Below are positions 22,266 to 34,226 of a stretch of DNA of 64,000 nucleotides, one piece after another. A program made the position numbers and the translations under genes. This DNA comes from Ampelocalamus luodianensis. Lineage: Eukaryota; Streptophyta; Magnoliopsida; Poales; Poaceae. The notes below the pieces were generated by a model. It saw nothing but the letters and a program-made list of their open reading frames with translations, was not told the origin of the DNA and ran no database searches. Every line of letters begins with the position of its first letter. The first letter of the stretch is position 1. The stretch spans positions 1 to 64,000 of the forward strand of contig JAYEVH010000033.1 of NCBI GenBank assembly GCA_036346255.1. Direction: 5' to 3'.

Positions 22266-24948
22266 TTCTCGAGGAGCTGTGATTAATAGTATGGTTATAC
22301 CTAGTTCTAATCAATAGAGTTAATAAGGGGTGTAGAACGTCCATGAAGTTGAGTCGACGACTAAGAGTGATACGTTTGGTAAACTTGTTTGGTCAATTGG
22401 ATTAACGTGTCTCAACTGTTTAATCTAACCTTTTGGGATGGTTAAGTTCAAAAGGAGTTAGATTTTTGTCTTAGTGGGTACTAATCTTGGAGTAACCTTT
22501 TTGTGGATACTTAGTGATTATAAGTAATTGCTAGGTGCTAGTAATGTCTAATAATGTTTGGTGATGAGCATCACCAAGAGATAAGTTGATGGGATTTAAC
22601 GGATGAACAAGGTTTACATGATGGTAGAATTATCAGGTAAAAGTATGTCTTTGATGAAAGGATGTTGGAATAACCTTTTAATTCGTGCATTAGTTTTCTC
22701 TAATATAACGCGTTGTTGTAGTAGAATATAAGATTTTGGTATACAGTCAATTGAGGATGGGATGATAAAATAGTATGGAACAATTTGGTGAGTTTCTGGA
22801 GAGCTTTATAGTGGAAGAGTAGAATATGGTGATTCTTGTTAAGAGTGTGTTATTCTTGAAATTAGTAAGACTGCTCGCAAAGGATTGGGACTTGTGAGGG
22901 TGTTGTTGACTCTTATAGAAAGAGAGTAACTGATCGTCTTTCGGGTATCACCCAAATGAAATATTTTGAGCTTTGCATTCGTGATCTTTTGGAGTTCACG
23001 ATTTATGTGGTATCTGAAAATTTGTGGAGCAAAGCGGTGTGTTAGAAAGTTCTATTGGATCTTAAGTGATTTATGTGATTTGGTTTTAAAGGGTATTTCT
23101 GGTTTGTGTTGGCATGTAATGTTGTAATCAAAGAAAATTGCTTCCTTTGTTAATGTAAAGTGTGTACCATAAGTATTGGAGGTTGAAAGTTCCTTCTTGT
23201 GGGACATGTGCCCTCATCAGCAGACTTGTATTTTGTTTTCCGATTTCGTTATTATTTGACTGTCTCTCTTGTTCTTTTGCTCACTCCGAAGAGCAACGTT
23301 GTTCTTGTGTGTTGAGATTAGTTTTTGTTTGTTTCTTCCTTTAAGAAAGGAATTAACTATCTTGTGTTGCGAATCTTATAGAATGCAATATGGTGGACAA
23401 GTTTTGCTAGTGGTGAGATTTTGGGAACCAAGCTATTTGAAGAACAGAGAAAGTGAGTTGGTTTTGATCATTAACCTTGTCCATGTTGGAATTTGGGGAT
23501 TTTAAAGTATGGGCTCTTGATAAATTTATTAGAGTATCGCAATTGGATACCTAGTAAGATTGTGTAAAAGAGTTTTGATGGTGAAGTCTAATGAGAATAG
23601 CGGTGTGGAGAAACCTAAGCGTTGTGCTAATCAATGGGATAGCAGGAATAGCTGAGTAGTGTCAAGTATGTCTCGGTCACAGAGAGTAACTCTATGGGAG
23701 TTAGATTATCACTAAGGATAGCTTGGTCAAGAAATTATATATTCTTTTATTGATGTTAGTGATTGAGTATGTTTGAAACCTGATCAATCGCTTAGGATAT
23801 TGTGAGTGGGTATATTGTGGACAAGTAGTTGAATTTTGATTAGTGTGGTTTAGTGAAGGACCAAGATTGGTGACATGAAACGCCTTGAGCTGTTCATCGG
23901 ATTAGTGAGGAACGTGAATGTTAATGATTGAGGTTATTGTTGAGCTATGTAAAATTTTAGTAAATGAATTGGAAGATTTCCTATCAATCATACCAGAAAT
24001 TCATTGTAGGAGACTTCGAGGTTGATTTTAGGATTTGCATTCTCATGTTAGAACCTGGGATGCCAATGATTATGTGTAGACATGGTAGAATAAGAGTGGA
24101 TTCCGAGTAGTGGGATGATCATTGATAGTATCCTTTGAGGCTAGTATATGAAAGTGTGTGATGTGAATTTCAAATTGCTCATCCTTAACGAATTAAGGGA
24201 TGTGATGGTGGGTGAAACCTATTGAGTTGTGTTGGAAATTATTTTGACAAGTAATTCATTCGTGGGAAGTTGGCTAGAGTACGATATTGTGGATTAGAAG
24301 AATCTACCGCATAATTGTGGATTTTGTGTTAGGTAGAGCATAGGTTTGGGATTGCCAATTTAAGAGAAATGAGTTAATGCGTTATGCGATGATTTGGGAA
24401 CCTATGGTTTAAGAGAAAGTTGATTTCTTAAAAGAAAGATTGTGGTAAAGGGTGTGATCTTGGATAGTGAGATGTTTTCTTAGTTCTTACTTGAACTTTG
24501 TGTTGATGACTGATGTCAATTTCAATTTGAGTTGGTTCTTGTCAGTAAGTGTGAATCTTTCCGATTAAGAAAAAGAAAGGGGATGGTTAATTTGGTTATT
24601 CGAGTGTTTCGCTTTTGTCTTTTGTGGCATTTATTTCTATCTGCCTACTTGAAAAGTGGAAAAGTTTTCTTGTTAAATCCATTGACTTTGGATTAGTCCC
24701 TTCTAAGGGAAGATGGTTTTGAGTTGGTTGCATTAAGACTCTTATGGTTTCCGTCGGGAATTTTTGTGCGTCCCTGGTTAAGTTGTGCTCATTGTCAAAG
24801 TGAAGAGATCGACTGATACAAAGATCAGAAGTTCATGTGTTTGTGCAGGTTCGTAGCAATGTTAGTAAGATTTTAGCGGTGATTTTAGTTCTTGGCGTAA
24901 GCATGGTTAGAATTCGGAGTCGAATTCTGTTTAAGGGGGGTAGAATGT
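22266..24948 (+). other. Internal domain of element B, right part, non-coding
   Basis: GT-rich sequence of 2.7 kb with stops in every frame and no protein motif that I recognise. It ends with a polypurine-like TTTAAGGGGGGTAGAATG at 24930-24947, the first copy of a 62-bp repeat that also precedes the 3' LTR. Confidence 0.6.
24886..24947 (+). repeat. Left copy of a ~60-bp direct repeat containing the polypurine tract
   Basis: It starts TAGTTCTTGGCG and ends GGGGTAGAATG. It is nearly identical to 27383-27440, differing by small indels. The two copies bracket the minus-strand LTR at 24949-27382. Confidence 0.85.
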
Positions 24949-27382
24949 TGTAACACCCTGGCTATTCGGAAGCCAAGATGCCACCTAAATACTCTAACAA
25001 TCTACACAATGCAGAAGAATATGAAACAAGTATATCAACTAAAGACAGCATTAAGATAAACAGGACATGGTGAAGGTATCCTTCCTTCACCTTCTAAGTT
25101 ATTTAATACTGATCATCAATAAAGAAGGTTCACACGCAGTAATAAATCAACAACCATGTGGAGAAGGTATCCTTCCTTCGCCAATTATAATTTAATTATT
25201 ACAGTTCATCATTAACGAATGAAAGATAGAACTAAAATTTATTCTTGATCATGAATTTGATGATGTGAACAAGTAGCTGTGTCTACTCCCTCACAAGTGA
25301 GCCAACATCGGGGTTACCTAAAATAAGCAAACAACGCAAGAGTGAGTCCACGACTTCGCAAGTACAAGATAAAGGGACATAACACACATATGAACAAGTC
25401 AACATCATAAAATAATATGAGCATACATCGAATGCAAACTTAGGAATGCATGGCATGAATGGATATATTCAAGGATGGATCGCACACATGCTTATACTCA
25501 GATAGCGAGTGACACACCGTCGGTGTTCACTTAAGCCCGCACCTTAACAAAAGTGCGAGGATCCAAGTCCTATATGAAGAACGTTTCATATAGGTGTCCA
25601 AAGCTGCCCATACTGGAATTGATGGGTCTTACGTGCCCATACCGGAATTGATGGGTCTTTCAATCCACTCCGTGGACGGGACATGACAATGTCCAAATCG
25701 CCCACATTGGAATGGTGGGACTTACAATCCACTCCGTGGACATAACATGAATAAAAGGATGCATGATATGAATATGAACAGGATAATACCATCTCTCAAG
25801 ATATACTCCACATAATGAAAGAACATAACCAGTTCAAGATCTCGGGTAACACAATATGTCACATTATATTCATGTAAACATTCACAATCATAGCACTTAA
25901 AACCAACAAAGTACTTGCCTTCGCATGCACGCGTTAGCAGCAACGATGGCGCTCCCAAACCCGTAGGCTCATGGCCTAAACAATTAAATAACCGAAATAA
26001 GAACAACATAGAGCCCATCATGAATTAATATTCTACACTACCCTCTTGCACACCCAAAACAAAGTCATAACCCAAATCTGAAATTCCAGCAGCAACATGG
26101 AATCCCATCTAGACAGCAGCACGGTAAAGACCAAAACTAATGATCTGGGACTCCAAAGAGATGAGCCCAGATCCTACACGAGCTTAACAAATATATCTAC
26201 AACTTTGCAGTTGACGAGATAACCCAATTCAGGCCAAACTAAATTGCTAATCACAAACGAAACAGCAGAACAGAAACCTTCCGAACATAAAAACAGCAGT
26301 ACTAAAACATCCGTAACTTTTAAACTACAACTCCGAATTGAGTGTTCTTTAACAATCTGAAAAGGTTATGAAATTACCTACAATAACCTAGTTGGCACGA
26401 CATTCATATTTTTCCTTTAACAAAAAGTGGCACACGGGTCAAAACTAAAGATAGAAACTAACATACAATCTGGACAGACTGACCTACAATCTGGACAGTC
26501 ACAAAGAAAAGTGCATAACTTTTGATCTATAAATCCAAATGAGGTGTTATTTATTAATCCTGAAAGCTAGTGATATCACCTTCAAAATTTGTTATGGGCA
26601 AGACCTCTGAATCACCTTCTAACTAGGCCATAAATCAACCTAAACAGAGACTGCTAATTCTCGTCAGGATTCTGGACAGCAGATAGTAAATCTATCATAA
26701 CTTTTGACTCGAAAGTCGGAATGAGGTGATCTTGGCGGCCACCGAAAGCTAAGAGCATCCTCTAAATAACTCTAAGAGATCAAAATTCCTAATTCTGCCT
26801 CTAAGCATACAAAACAGGCCGCGCAAGAAACTGGACAGAATTGATTTTCTGAACGCAACAGTTCGATCTAATAAAAAAACGATCCGAATCACGTCTACCA
26901 CTAAACAAACGATTTCTAACAAGAATGAATTGAACCAACAGCGGGGAAGTTGATGAATACCCTTGAAGACATGTGTGAATCGTTGAAACCCTCACGATGA
27001 TCTCCTCTCCCCACTTCCCCTTTCTTCTTTGCTCGGCCGGCAGCACCAACGGAGAGGAGATGGTTGCCAAGGAGGAGGTGGCTGCCATGGGAAGGGGTGG
27101 AGGTGGAGCCCAGGAAGGAGATGAGGAGAGGGTGGCGGCCAAGGGTGGAAAAGGGGAGGAGGGGAGTTCGCCTAGGGTTTAGGAGGAGGGGCGGCTTGGG
27201 CTTTGGGGTGCCTCCCCTCTTGGCCCACTTAAAGCTGGCCTCAAGGCTGCACAAACATGGGTTGGAGGCCCAAGATCAAAAGTGCCCCAAAACTGAAATT
27301 TAAACAAATTTCTCTCCGAATAAAATTAATCGCTACCGATTTGATTAATTTTCTTCCGATAGTTGATCCTCACACTTTCGGA
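24949..27382 (-). mobile_element. B-related LTR on the minus strand, inside element B
   Basis: On the minus strand it ends GGGTGTTACA (24949) like LTR B. It shares with LTR B the repeated 'TTTTGTAGCAAAAGTTATG'-type leader segments and the GC-rich block (about 27000-27240). Its 5' start is cut: CCGAAAGTG is present near 27380, but the first bases TGTAATAT are missing. It carries its own hairpin array at 25509-25740. No 5-bp target duplication is seen; the flanks are the ~60-bp repeat. Confidence 0.75.
25509..25740 (-). repeat. Hairpin array in the minus-strand B-related LTR
   Basis: Successive stems: ACACCG/CGGTGT (25514-25526, with outer GTGA/TCAC), CGCAC/GTGCG (25538-25557), CCTATATGAA/TTCATATAGG (25569-25594, 10 bp perfect), CCCAT/ATGGG twice (25608-25627 and 25636-25655), GGACAT/ATGTCC (25679-25694), CCCAC/GTGGG (25701-25719) and TCCAC/GTGGA (25728-25740). 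The stem sequences differ from those of LTR B, but the design is the same. Confidence 0.8.
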
Positions 27383-27438
27383 TAGTTCTTGGCGTAGCAT
27401 GGTTAGAATTCGGTCGAATTCTGTTTAAAGGGGTAGAA
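27383..27438 (+). repeat. Right copy of the ~60-bp direct repeat, with the functional polypurine tract
   Basis: It matches 24886-24947 and ends TTTAAAGGGGTAGAA, directly before the 3' LTR start TGTAATATCC at 27439. Confidence 0.85.
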
Positions 27439-27773
27439 TGTAATATCCCGAAAGTGAGATAAGCGAATCGGGAGAGATTTAATTAATCGAGAGAATAAAT
27501 TGAATCGGAGAGTGTTTCTTCAAATAATCACCAAATCGAGAAAATAAGAGGGGTTTTCTGCGCTTGTTTGGCAACTCGGCCCCGGCCTTGGCCCATGTGG
27601 GCTGGCCGGCAGAAGGGGGGGAGAGGCGCCACCCCTCCCCAAACCCTAGACGCCCTACTCACCTCCCTCCACCCTTTGGCCGCCACCTCCTCACCCTCCT
27701 CCACCCCTTGCGCACCTCCACACCTCCTCCACCCGCTTGCCGCCAAAGAAAAAGGAAGCTTCAATGTAGCCAT
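27439..27773 (+). mobile_element. 3' LTR of element B, first part
   Basis: It matches 16805-17150 of the 5' LTR up to GAAGCTTCAATGTAGCC, where solo LTR C interrupts it. It resumes at 30806. Confidence 0.88.
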
Positions 27774-30700
27774 TGTAACATCCCAATTTTCTCGAGCTTA
27801 AAATCTTTTAAATAGTTAGTAGGGAAAAATTCACCATTTGGATTTTATTTGATTTTAATTCAAAAGCTTAATATTGGACTTTATAATCAAAACATTTAAT
27901 GTGAATAATCCCAACATGAACAATAGCCAAAACTATTTTATTTGGGTTCTATGTGCTCAGATATATTTTCTAGATTTTTCTAGAATTTTTCTGAGTTCAT
28001 TTGCTATTTTCTATTGCCTATTTGAATTTCTGGTATTTTCTAAATTGGAAAATCTATTAAAATCTCAGAAATCTTCTTTGGGCCGAAATCCAACCCTCCG
28101 GCCCATTGTCCCCGCCGCCAGCCCAACTCGCATGGCCACGCATGCGCATGAGCCGCCTCCCATCGCAGTGGACCCCGCATGCCAGTCTCTCTCTCTCTTT
28201 CCTTCGGAGCACCCGATCATCCTCCACCGTTGGATCAAGGATGAACGGCTAGATGCGCGTAAGGCAACCGGAGTTGTCCGAATGTTTCTTTGATTGTGGG
28301 TCGCTCGATCAAGATCCAACGGCCGATCTCGAAGTGCATTTTACCGGTAGCGCCGCGAAGCGGACTCACGCTGGTGTGTCACCGACGTGTGGGTCCCGGC
28401 TTGCCACGCCGTCTTCGCTCCCGAATCCGTTAGGATACGATCGCCGCCGCCTCCGCTTTGGGCGTTCGTGCCTGGACTCTCCCAAGCCACCGCCTATAAG
28501 GAGGGTAGCCCTCGGTCTCCGTGATCTCAACCCTAGCCGCCGTCACCTCGCTGGCGAACCCTAGCCGCCGCAAGAGCTCGAAGATCGATTTGCGCCGCCA
28601 ACTCCGACGAGCTCGTTCTCGCCGTCGGTGCGCCGCGTCTCTTCGTCTCCACCGTTGGCATCGCACGGAGCTCCTCTACCTCCTTGTGGCCTTCGCTCTC
28701 GCGGAGCGCCACCGAGCGCCGTTGCCGCCAAACTCGAATCCTCTCGCCGCTCTTTGCTCGCGCCGACCACCTCCGTTGTCCCCACCACGAGTTGCACCTG
28801 GAGGTTCGCAATGGCGAGCTACACGCCGGTACCACTCACCGCCGGTGTATCGCCGCCGTCGCCGTTGCCGTCGAACCGCGCCGCGCGTCCGTTGTCGGCC
28901 ACGCCACCGCCACCTCGCCCTCGCGCTTGCGTGTCGCCCCACGTGGCGCTGCGTCAAGATTCACGCGCGTGTGCCCATGTGGCATGGTCCACTGGTTCCG
29001 TGTCTAGAGGCTCGGTGGACCTAGTCCAGTGAGCCTAGCCTCGACGTGTGGGTCCCACATGTCGAGATTTCATTTATTATTTCTTTTCCGAAATTCTTCA
29101 CGACGTCCACTATGCGCAATAATCTGATTTTCCTTTAGGAAAATAATTCGGGAAATTCATGAAATACTGATTTTCATCATTTTATGTATTTTCAATCTTC
29201 CAAAGGCCATAACTTTTGCATCCTAACTCCGATTGAGCCCATTCAAATTTCTAAATTTGTCTAAATTCGAGACCTACCTAATTATTATTTTTATTTAATT
29301 TTTGGAGTTTGTTTTGCCTCTGTTATTTATTTGTTTTGGTTGTTTTGCTTCGTTTGTGCGTAGACGTCGATACTTCGGGGGTTTTCGTCGAAGAAGGCTG
29401 CAACCAAGTTCAAGACCAGTACATAGACCTATTCCAAGGCAAGTCATACCATTGATCATATTGAATCCCAGTTTTCCCAAATTACATTGTGTTAAATTAT
29501 TGCAGTTACTTTAATTATGTATTTAAATGTTTTGGGCTAGTTATTGATCCAACTTGTTATGTTCACCTTGCCTACTTGTATACCTTCATCTTTGTCGCCC
29601 TAGATTGGTTTATTACTTAGTTGGTATTAGCATATTGCCAACATGGTTGGTTAGACCGACTAGAATTGCTTAGCCATGCTACGAGTCATCATCTCATATG
29701 AGTGCAATTATGACACTGACTAAGTGATTATGGAACTGTGTGATAAAACTATGTGTGCTGTGTGCTATTACTCATGATGGCATGTGTTGCACTAAACCAA
29801 CTGGGTGGTAAAAGATTTAGACTGAGGCAAGTGGTGGATATTGTGTGAACTGGTGGCTTTGTGATTGGGATTTATCTGTGTGGTTTAGTTAGAAAAACTG
29901 GAAGTCTTGCCTTGGTCAATTAAGGACTTAACTTTGTGCGCCATTGAACCGAGCTATCTTGACAACCACATGTCCGTGACAGCCCGACTTAGTAGGTTAC
30001 GGAGTTTCAACATTGGGGTTCGTGGATAGGTTAAGCTTTGTGATACGGATCAGTGTGAATAAGAACGCCAATGTTGAGACGGTTGCCGAACTGCTTTGTT
30101 ACGATTAGTGCTAGCTACACTAGTTGTATCGTGTGGGTAAAGTGTACAAACCTCTGCAGAGTGTTAAACAATCTATTCGAATAGCGCCCCGTGGTCATGG
30201 ACAATGCTCGGGATTTCACATGAGGGGTAGTGTTCATAAAATGTGGGATTGGGAGCCGTGTGATCTCAATCATATGGTCGTGTGAATCAATCGGTTTAGT
30301 TTGTGTGTCTTTGTGGAAACAATCATTAAATTAATATTGCTTATTTGTTTTAAATTATGCTTTCAATCTATTATTCATATTCAATTGCAAATGTTGCATT
30401 TTGCAAAATAACCACGTAAGCCATTCCTTTGGAATAAGCTCGCATCTATATATTGCATTCGTGGTATGATTTGCGAGTACGGTTGTGTACTCACGCTTGT
30501 TGTAAAACTTGCGCCCAAACCTACTGTAGTGGAGGAGTCTTCACCGCTTTGAGGAGGAGTTTGTGGAAGAAGGTTGATCGCTAGGTCATCGATCCCACGG
30601 TTGCCGTGGTGTCTTGATTGGAGTTTGCCAGAGTTTATTTCGTTCCGCTGCAGTATTTCTTTAGTGTTAGCCCTGCTATTCGTTTATGTTATATTTCGCT

Positions 30701-30805
30701 TGTGTGGATTGATATTCACCTATGTTACCGCTGTGTGCACTAGCGTGATCCTGGACTAGTGCAGAATACACAGAGGGTCCAGAATTGCATTTTTGGGGCC
30801 CGACA
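27774..30805 (+). mobile_element. Solo LTR of family C (3.0 kb) inside the 3' LTR of element B
   Basis: It starts TGTAACATCCC and ends GGGCCCGACA, and LTR B sequence continues directly on both sides. The flanking 5-mers (GCCAT and CCGGC) do not match, so the target duplication is lost or misread. It has a GC-rich promoter block at about 28080-29040 with a TATA-like CTATAAGG near 28494, and the shared palindrome at 30173-30184. It has no PBS or coding part. Confidence 0.82.
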
Positions 30806-33102
30806 CCGGCCAAGGAGGAAGAAGAAGGGGAAAGAAGAGAAGGGAGAAGAAAAGGGAGAAGAGAAGAAGGAGATCCACGAAGAAGGAGATCCACTTCGTG
30901 GGGTTGTGCTAAGCGTCTTCCTGGGGTTCTACGAGGGTAACACCGTCTGTTTCTTGAGGTTTGGTTAAGAATAGATGCGAAATTGATTACGTTTATTGGA
31001 TCGAAACTCTGCTGCGATTAGATCGCGTTCTGACCAGTAGGTTGCGCGGCTGTTTCCGCGACCTTAGAAGCCGAATCAGAGGATCTCATCTGCTAGAGAA
31101 ATGTAGATTTTGTTCTTAGCATTCAGTGGCCACCAAGATCACCCAAATCCGATTAACGGTCAGGAAGTTATGAATTTTTTAGTATCGCTGCTCTGTTAAT
31201 GTGTCAGTTTAGAACAGTCTGTAGAAAATGGGATGAATCTGCTAGTTAATTTCGAAATCAGAGGACCTCAATATAACGAAAAATGTAGGTAATTTCCATA
31301 CCTTTTGATAGAGATAAAGAACACAAGATTTGGACTTTTGTAGCAAAAGTTATGGTGGTTTAAGCGTACTGTCCAGAGAACCCGACGAGAATTATGTCGC
31401 CTGATGTTTGGTTTGGTAGGGAAGTTGAGGGCAGAATCAAGAGGGCTATCCAACTAGGTTTATTTAGGTAATTCAATTACCTTTTCAGAAAGTCTAAGAG
31501 CATCTCAATTGGACTCTGAGCAGGAAGTTATGTATTTTAGAATTTGGCTGTTTCAGTAAGCACCAAAACGATCGCTAGAAATTGGGGATTTTGTTAACAC
31601 TTGAGAGTTAGCGAGTTTTGTTGTGTTATTATTTATGCTCTTGGTCCAGCGTGTTGGTCTTAGATTGGGATACCTTTATGTTCAGGTGGGAGCGGTTCCG
31701 TGGGCAGCACCCTCTTCGCAAGGCCCACCATTCTCGCACGGTTGAGGCAAGTGCATCGGTTGTATTTTTGCTGTGATTTGCTTGGATATGAATGCGTGTT
31801 GATGCATGTTAGTATCGTATGGCTGTGAACAAGCGTGCATAACAAGTATGGTGAATGTTCAAAGTATGGCTTTGCATTACCCATAAATGTCGCATCGGTT
31901 TTGGTACTTTGATGATGAATAGTATAGGTACATGTGCATATTGATATCATGTGGAGACTCGGTCTTGTGAGGACCAAGTATGCACAACTTTGAAGAACTT
32001 ATTTGATGAAATGATTATGAGGAATGATCTGGAGCTGGGTATTCGGGCTATTATATATGTAAGCTTGCAAGATGGGATTGTGATGTATCTTGACAAGATA
32101 GCCTTGCTTGCCTGTTAATGAGATGAATTTCTGCTTTATCTTGATGATTAGAAGTTATGGTTAAATGGTTCTACCGCATGATGTTATTGCTTACATGATA
32201 ATGAGAATATGATGTATTCGCTATGCATATGTTATCATGGTGCATATGCATGTTGAGAGCATAAAGGTGCCCTGGTCACGTGGTGACCAAGCACATCTGA
32301 TTGAGGTCCCCGCATGTAGATGACGGCTTGAGGTCCCACATTGTGGAATGTGGGCTATGAATATAAGAGGTCCCCATCATTAAAGTGATGGGCAAAGGTC
32401 CCTATACATGTGGTGTATAGGCTTTTGGTCCCTGTGCTGGGAAGGTGCAGTGCATGGTAAGTGATGTGGTTGCATACTTCAGACACAGAAATGCAAAAGT
32501 TAAAGAGAAAGAGAAAGTGCACTGAGCATCTTGCATCGCATGAGCATAAGACATGTTTTTATTTGAAATGGTATATGGATGTTGATGATTACAGTGAGTC
32601 TATGTTATTATTGCCATTTAATGTACTTGCTGGTCTTTGGACTCACTCTTTGTTGTTGTGTTTTTTAGGTACCCTTTACAAGAACGGCATGCTTGGGAGG
32701 GAATAGAAGTGGTTGCACAATGGCACGAACTACTCACATTTGGACTAATAAATTGATAGATTAGTAGTTGATTAATTGCATAAAGGATTTCTTATGATTA
32801 CTCACTATGCATGCTATAATTTGTAATAGAGTTGATTAGAGGATTATGATTGTCATTCTGTTTATGTTTTAGCTGTTTAGCATGCTATGGAAGTTGTAGT
32901 GACGATTAGCATAGTTTTGGTTATCTCTTGTCTATGCTGGAGGTTGGATGAATTAATTATGTTATATTTAAATGTTGGGACCTTTCGTTTAGTAACTAAG
33001 CAAAGAAGGTTCTCTCAGATTTTGGAGATTTGTTTCAATGTTAAAAATGTTATTGTGTTGGTTTAGTAGCATTCCTCGCTCATGTGGGGCTGGGGTGTTA
33101 CA
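30806..33102 (+). mobile_element. 3' LTR of element B, second part
   Basis: It continues LTR B from CCGGCCAAGGAGG and ends GGGGTGTTACA, directly followed by the right GTCGG target duplication. It is almost identical to 17150-19454. Most differences are small indels or swaps around CAG, CTG or CCGG sites. Confidence 0.88.
32265..32425 (+). repeat. Hairpin array in the 3' LTR of element B
   Basis: The same five stems as 18621-18774. Here the first stem is longer (GGTCAC/GTGACC), while the second and third are damaged by small changes. Confidence 0.8.
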
Positions 33103-33107
33103 GTCGG

Positions 33108-34226
33108 GATAGGTCGAGTACGGTCAGGGGACCGTGCAATAGCAAGGAATTAGGAAAAGGGTCATCTCACCGGCGATGAGGAAGAAGGCGATGCTTTCGG
33201 CCGAAATTGAAGAACACCCAAATTTTGACGACTCCTGCGGATGAAACTCTAAATTAATTTAGGGGAAACAAAAGTGAGGAGTTGGAACACAAGATGACGC
33301 GCAAAGGAGAGGGCAAGCTTCACTGGTTGTAGTGATGACACGACAGCGGCGCCACAGCCGTGAACCAGAGCTCGAGCACTTCTTCGATTTGAGCTCAGAG
33401 GGAGCAATGGGTGATAGGGGATGGCTTAATAGTGTCTAAAGAAGGAAGAGGGAGCTTCGGGTGAGCTTAAGTAAGGAAGAGGGCGGAGGAAGCAAGAGGC
33501 GGAGCTCGAGGCGCTCAAGAGCGGTGACGACGAGCTGGTGAGGGAAAAGATGGGTGATTAATGCCGCTCAGGACATGGGCTAGCAGCGGTCGATGCGGCC
33601 GAGGTGAGGCGCGCGAGAAAACCAGGATGGACGGCGAGGCGAGGTGGCGCGCATGCACGTTGCCGCCGGCACTCAGCTCTCAGACGCGAGGTAGGTGACG
33701 GCCTGACAAGTGGGGCCCGCATGTCAGCGAAATGAGAGAACGCGCATGAGTTAGATTTAGGTGATGCATTGCGGGACGTACGATCTAACTTGGACGGTCG
33801 AGATGAAGGGATGCAACCGGACTGGTCGACTAGATGAGCGTATGTGGACCGTGCGATTTGCATCGGACGGTTGACAGCCATCGGGCTCGGGCGGTGCAGC
33901 TAGGCGGTGCGGCTGAACCGAGCGGCGCGGTCGGACTTGAGCTCGAGTTGGGTTCGAGCCTGACAAACAGTGATTGCAGATTCTGATTTTTAAAAGGCTG
34001 AGAGGATTGGGGAATTTTTAGAGGTAGCTCCACAGCTCCAAAAATTCTGACATTTTTATGGGAACTTCTTGGGACAGAGAACACCCTTGTGTAATTTTTC
34101 TAGGAATTTTCATGCAATACATTTTCCTCCAGAAAATTGACAAGCTTCTGTCCTAGTGGTTTGACCAGAGTTTAAACTAGTTTGACTTGCTCTTTTGAAA
34201 TAGCAACGAAAATCTAAAAATTGTGA
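33108..34226 (-). mobile_element. LTR of family A, minus strand (A3), 5' part
   Basis: It continues the reverse complement of LTR A after the GTCGG duplication, through the GC-rich block into the AT-rich start. It stops about 260 bp short of the LTR start, where it is joined to a forward LTR A fragment. The joint shares only two bases (GA at 34225-34226). Confidence 0.8.

Larger units (their letters stand above)
16800..33107 (+). mobile_element. Complete non-coding LTR element B (LARD-like) with nested insertions
   Basis: Both LTRs, PBS, polypurine tract and a 5-bp target duplication (GTCGG at 16800-16804 and 33103-33107) are present. With the nested LTRs removed, the internal domain is about 3.6 kb and shows no recognisable gag or pol. 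LTRs of 2.65 kb plus a conserved-length non-coding core resemble large retrotransposon derivatives (LARDs), which depend on another element's proteins. The two LTRs are very similar, which suggests a fairly recent insertion into LTR A3. Confidence 0.85.

Noticed and set aside
28521..29032. Overlapping Arg/Pro/Ala-rich open frames on both strands
   Set aside because: They lie in the GC-rich block of solo LTR C. All frames are open at once, which is a composition effect and not coding.
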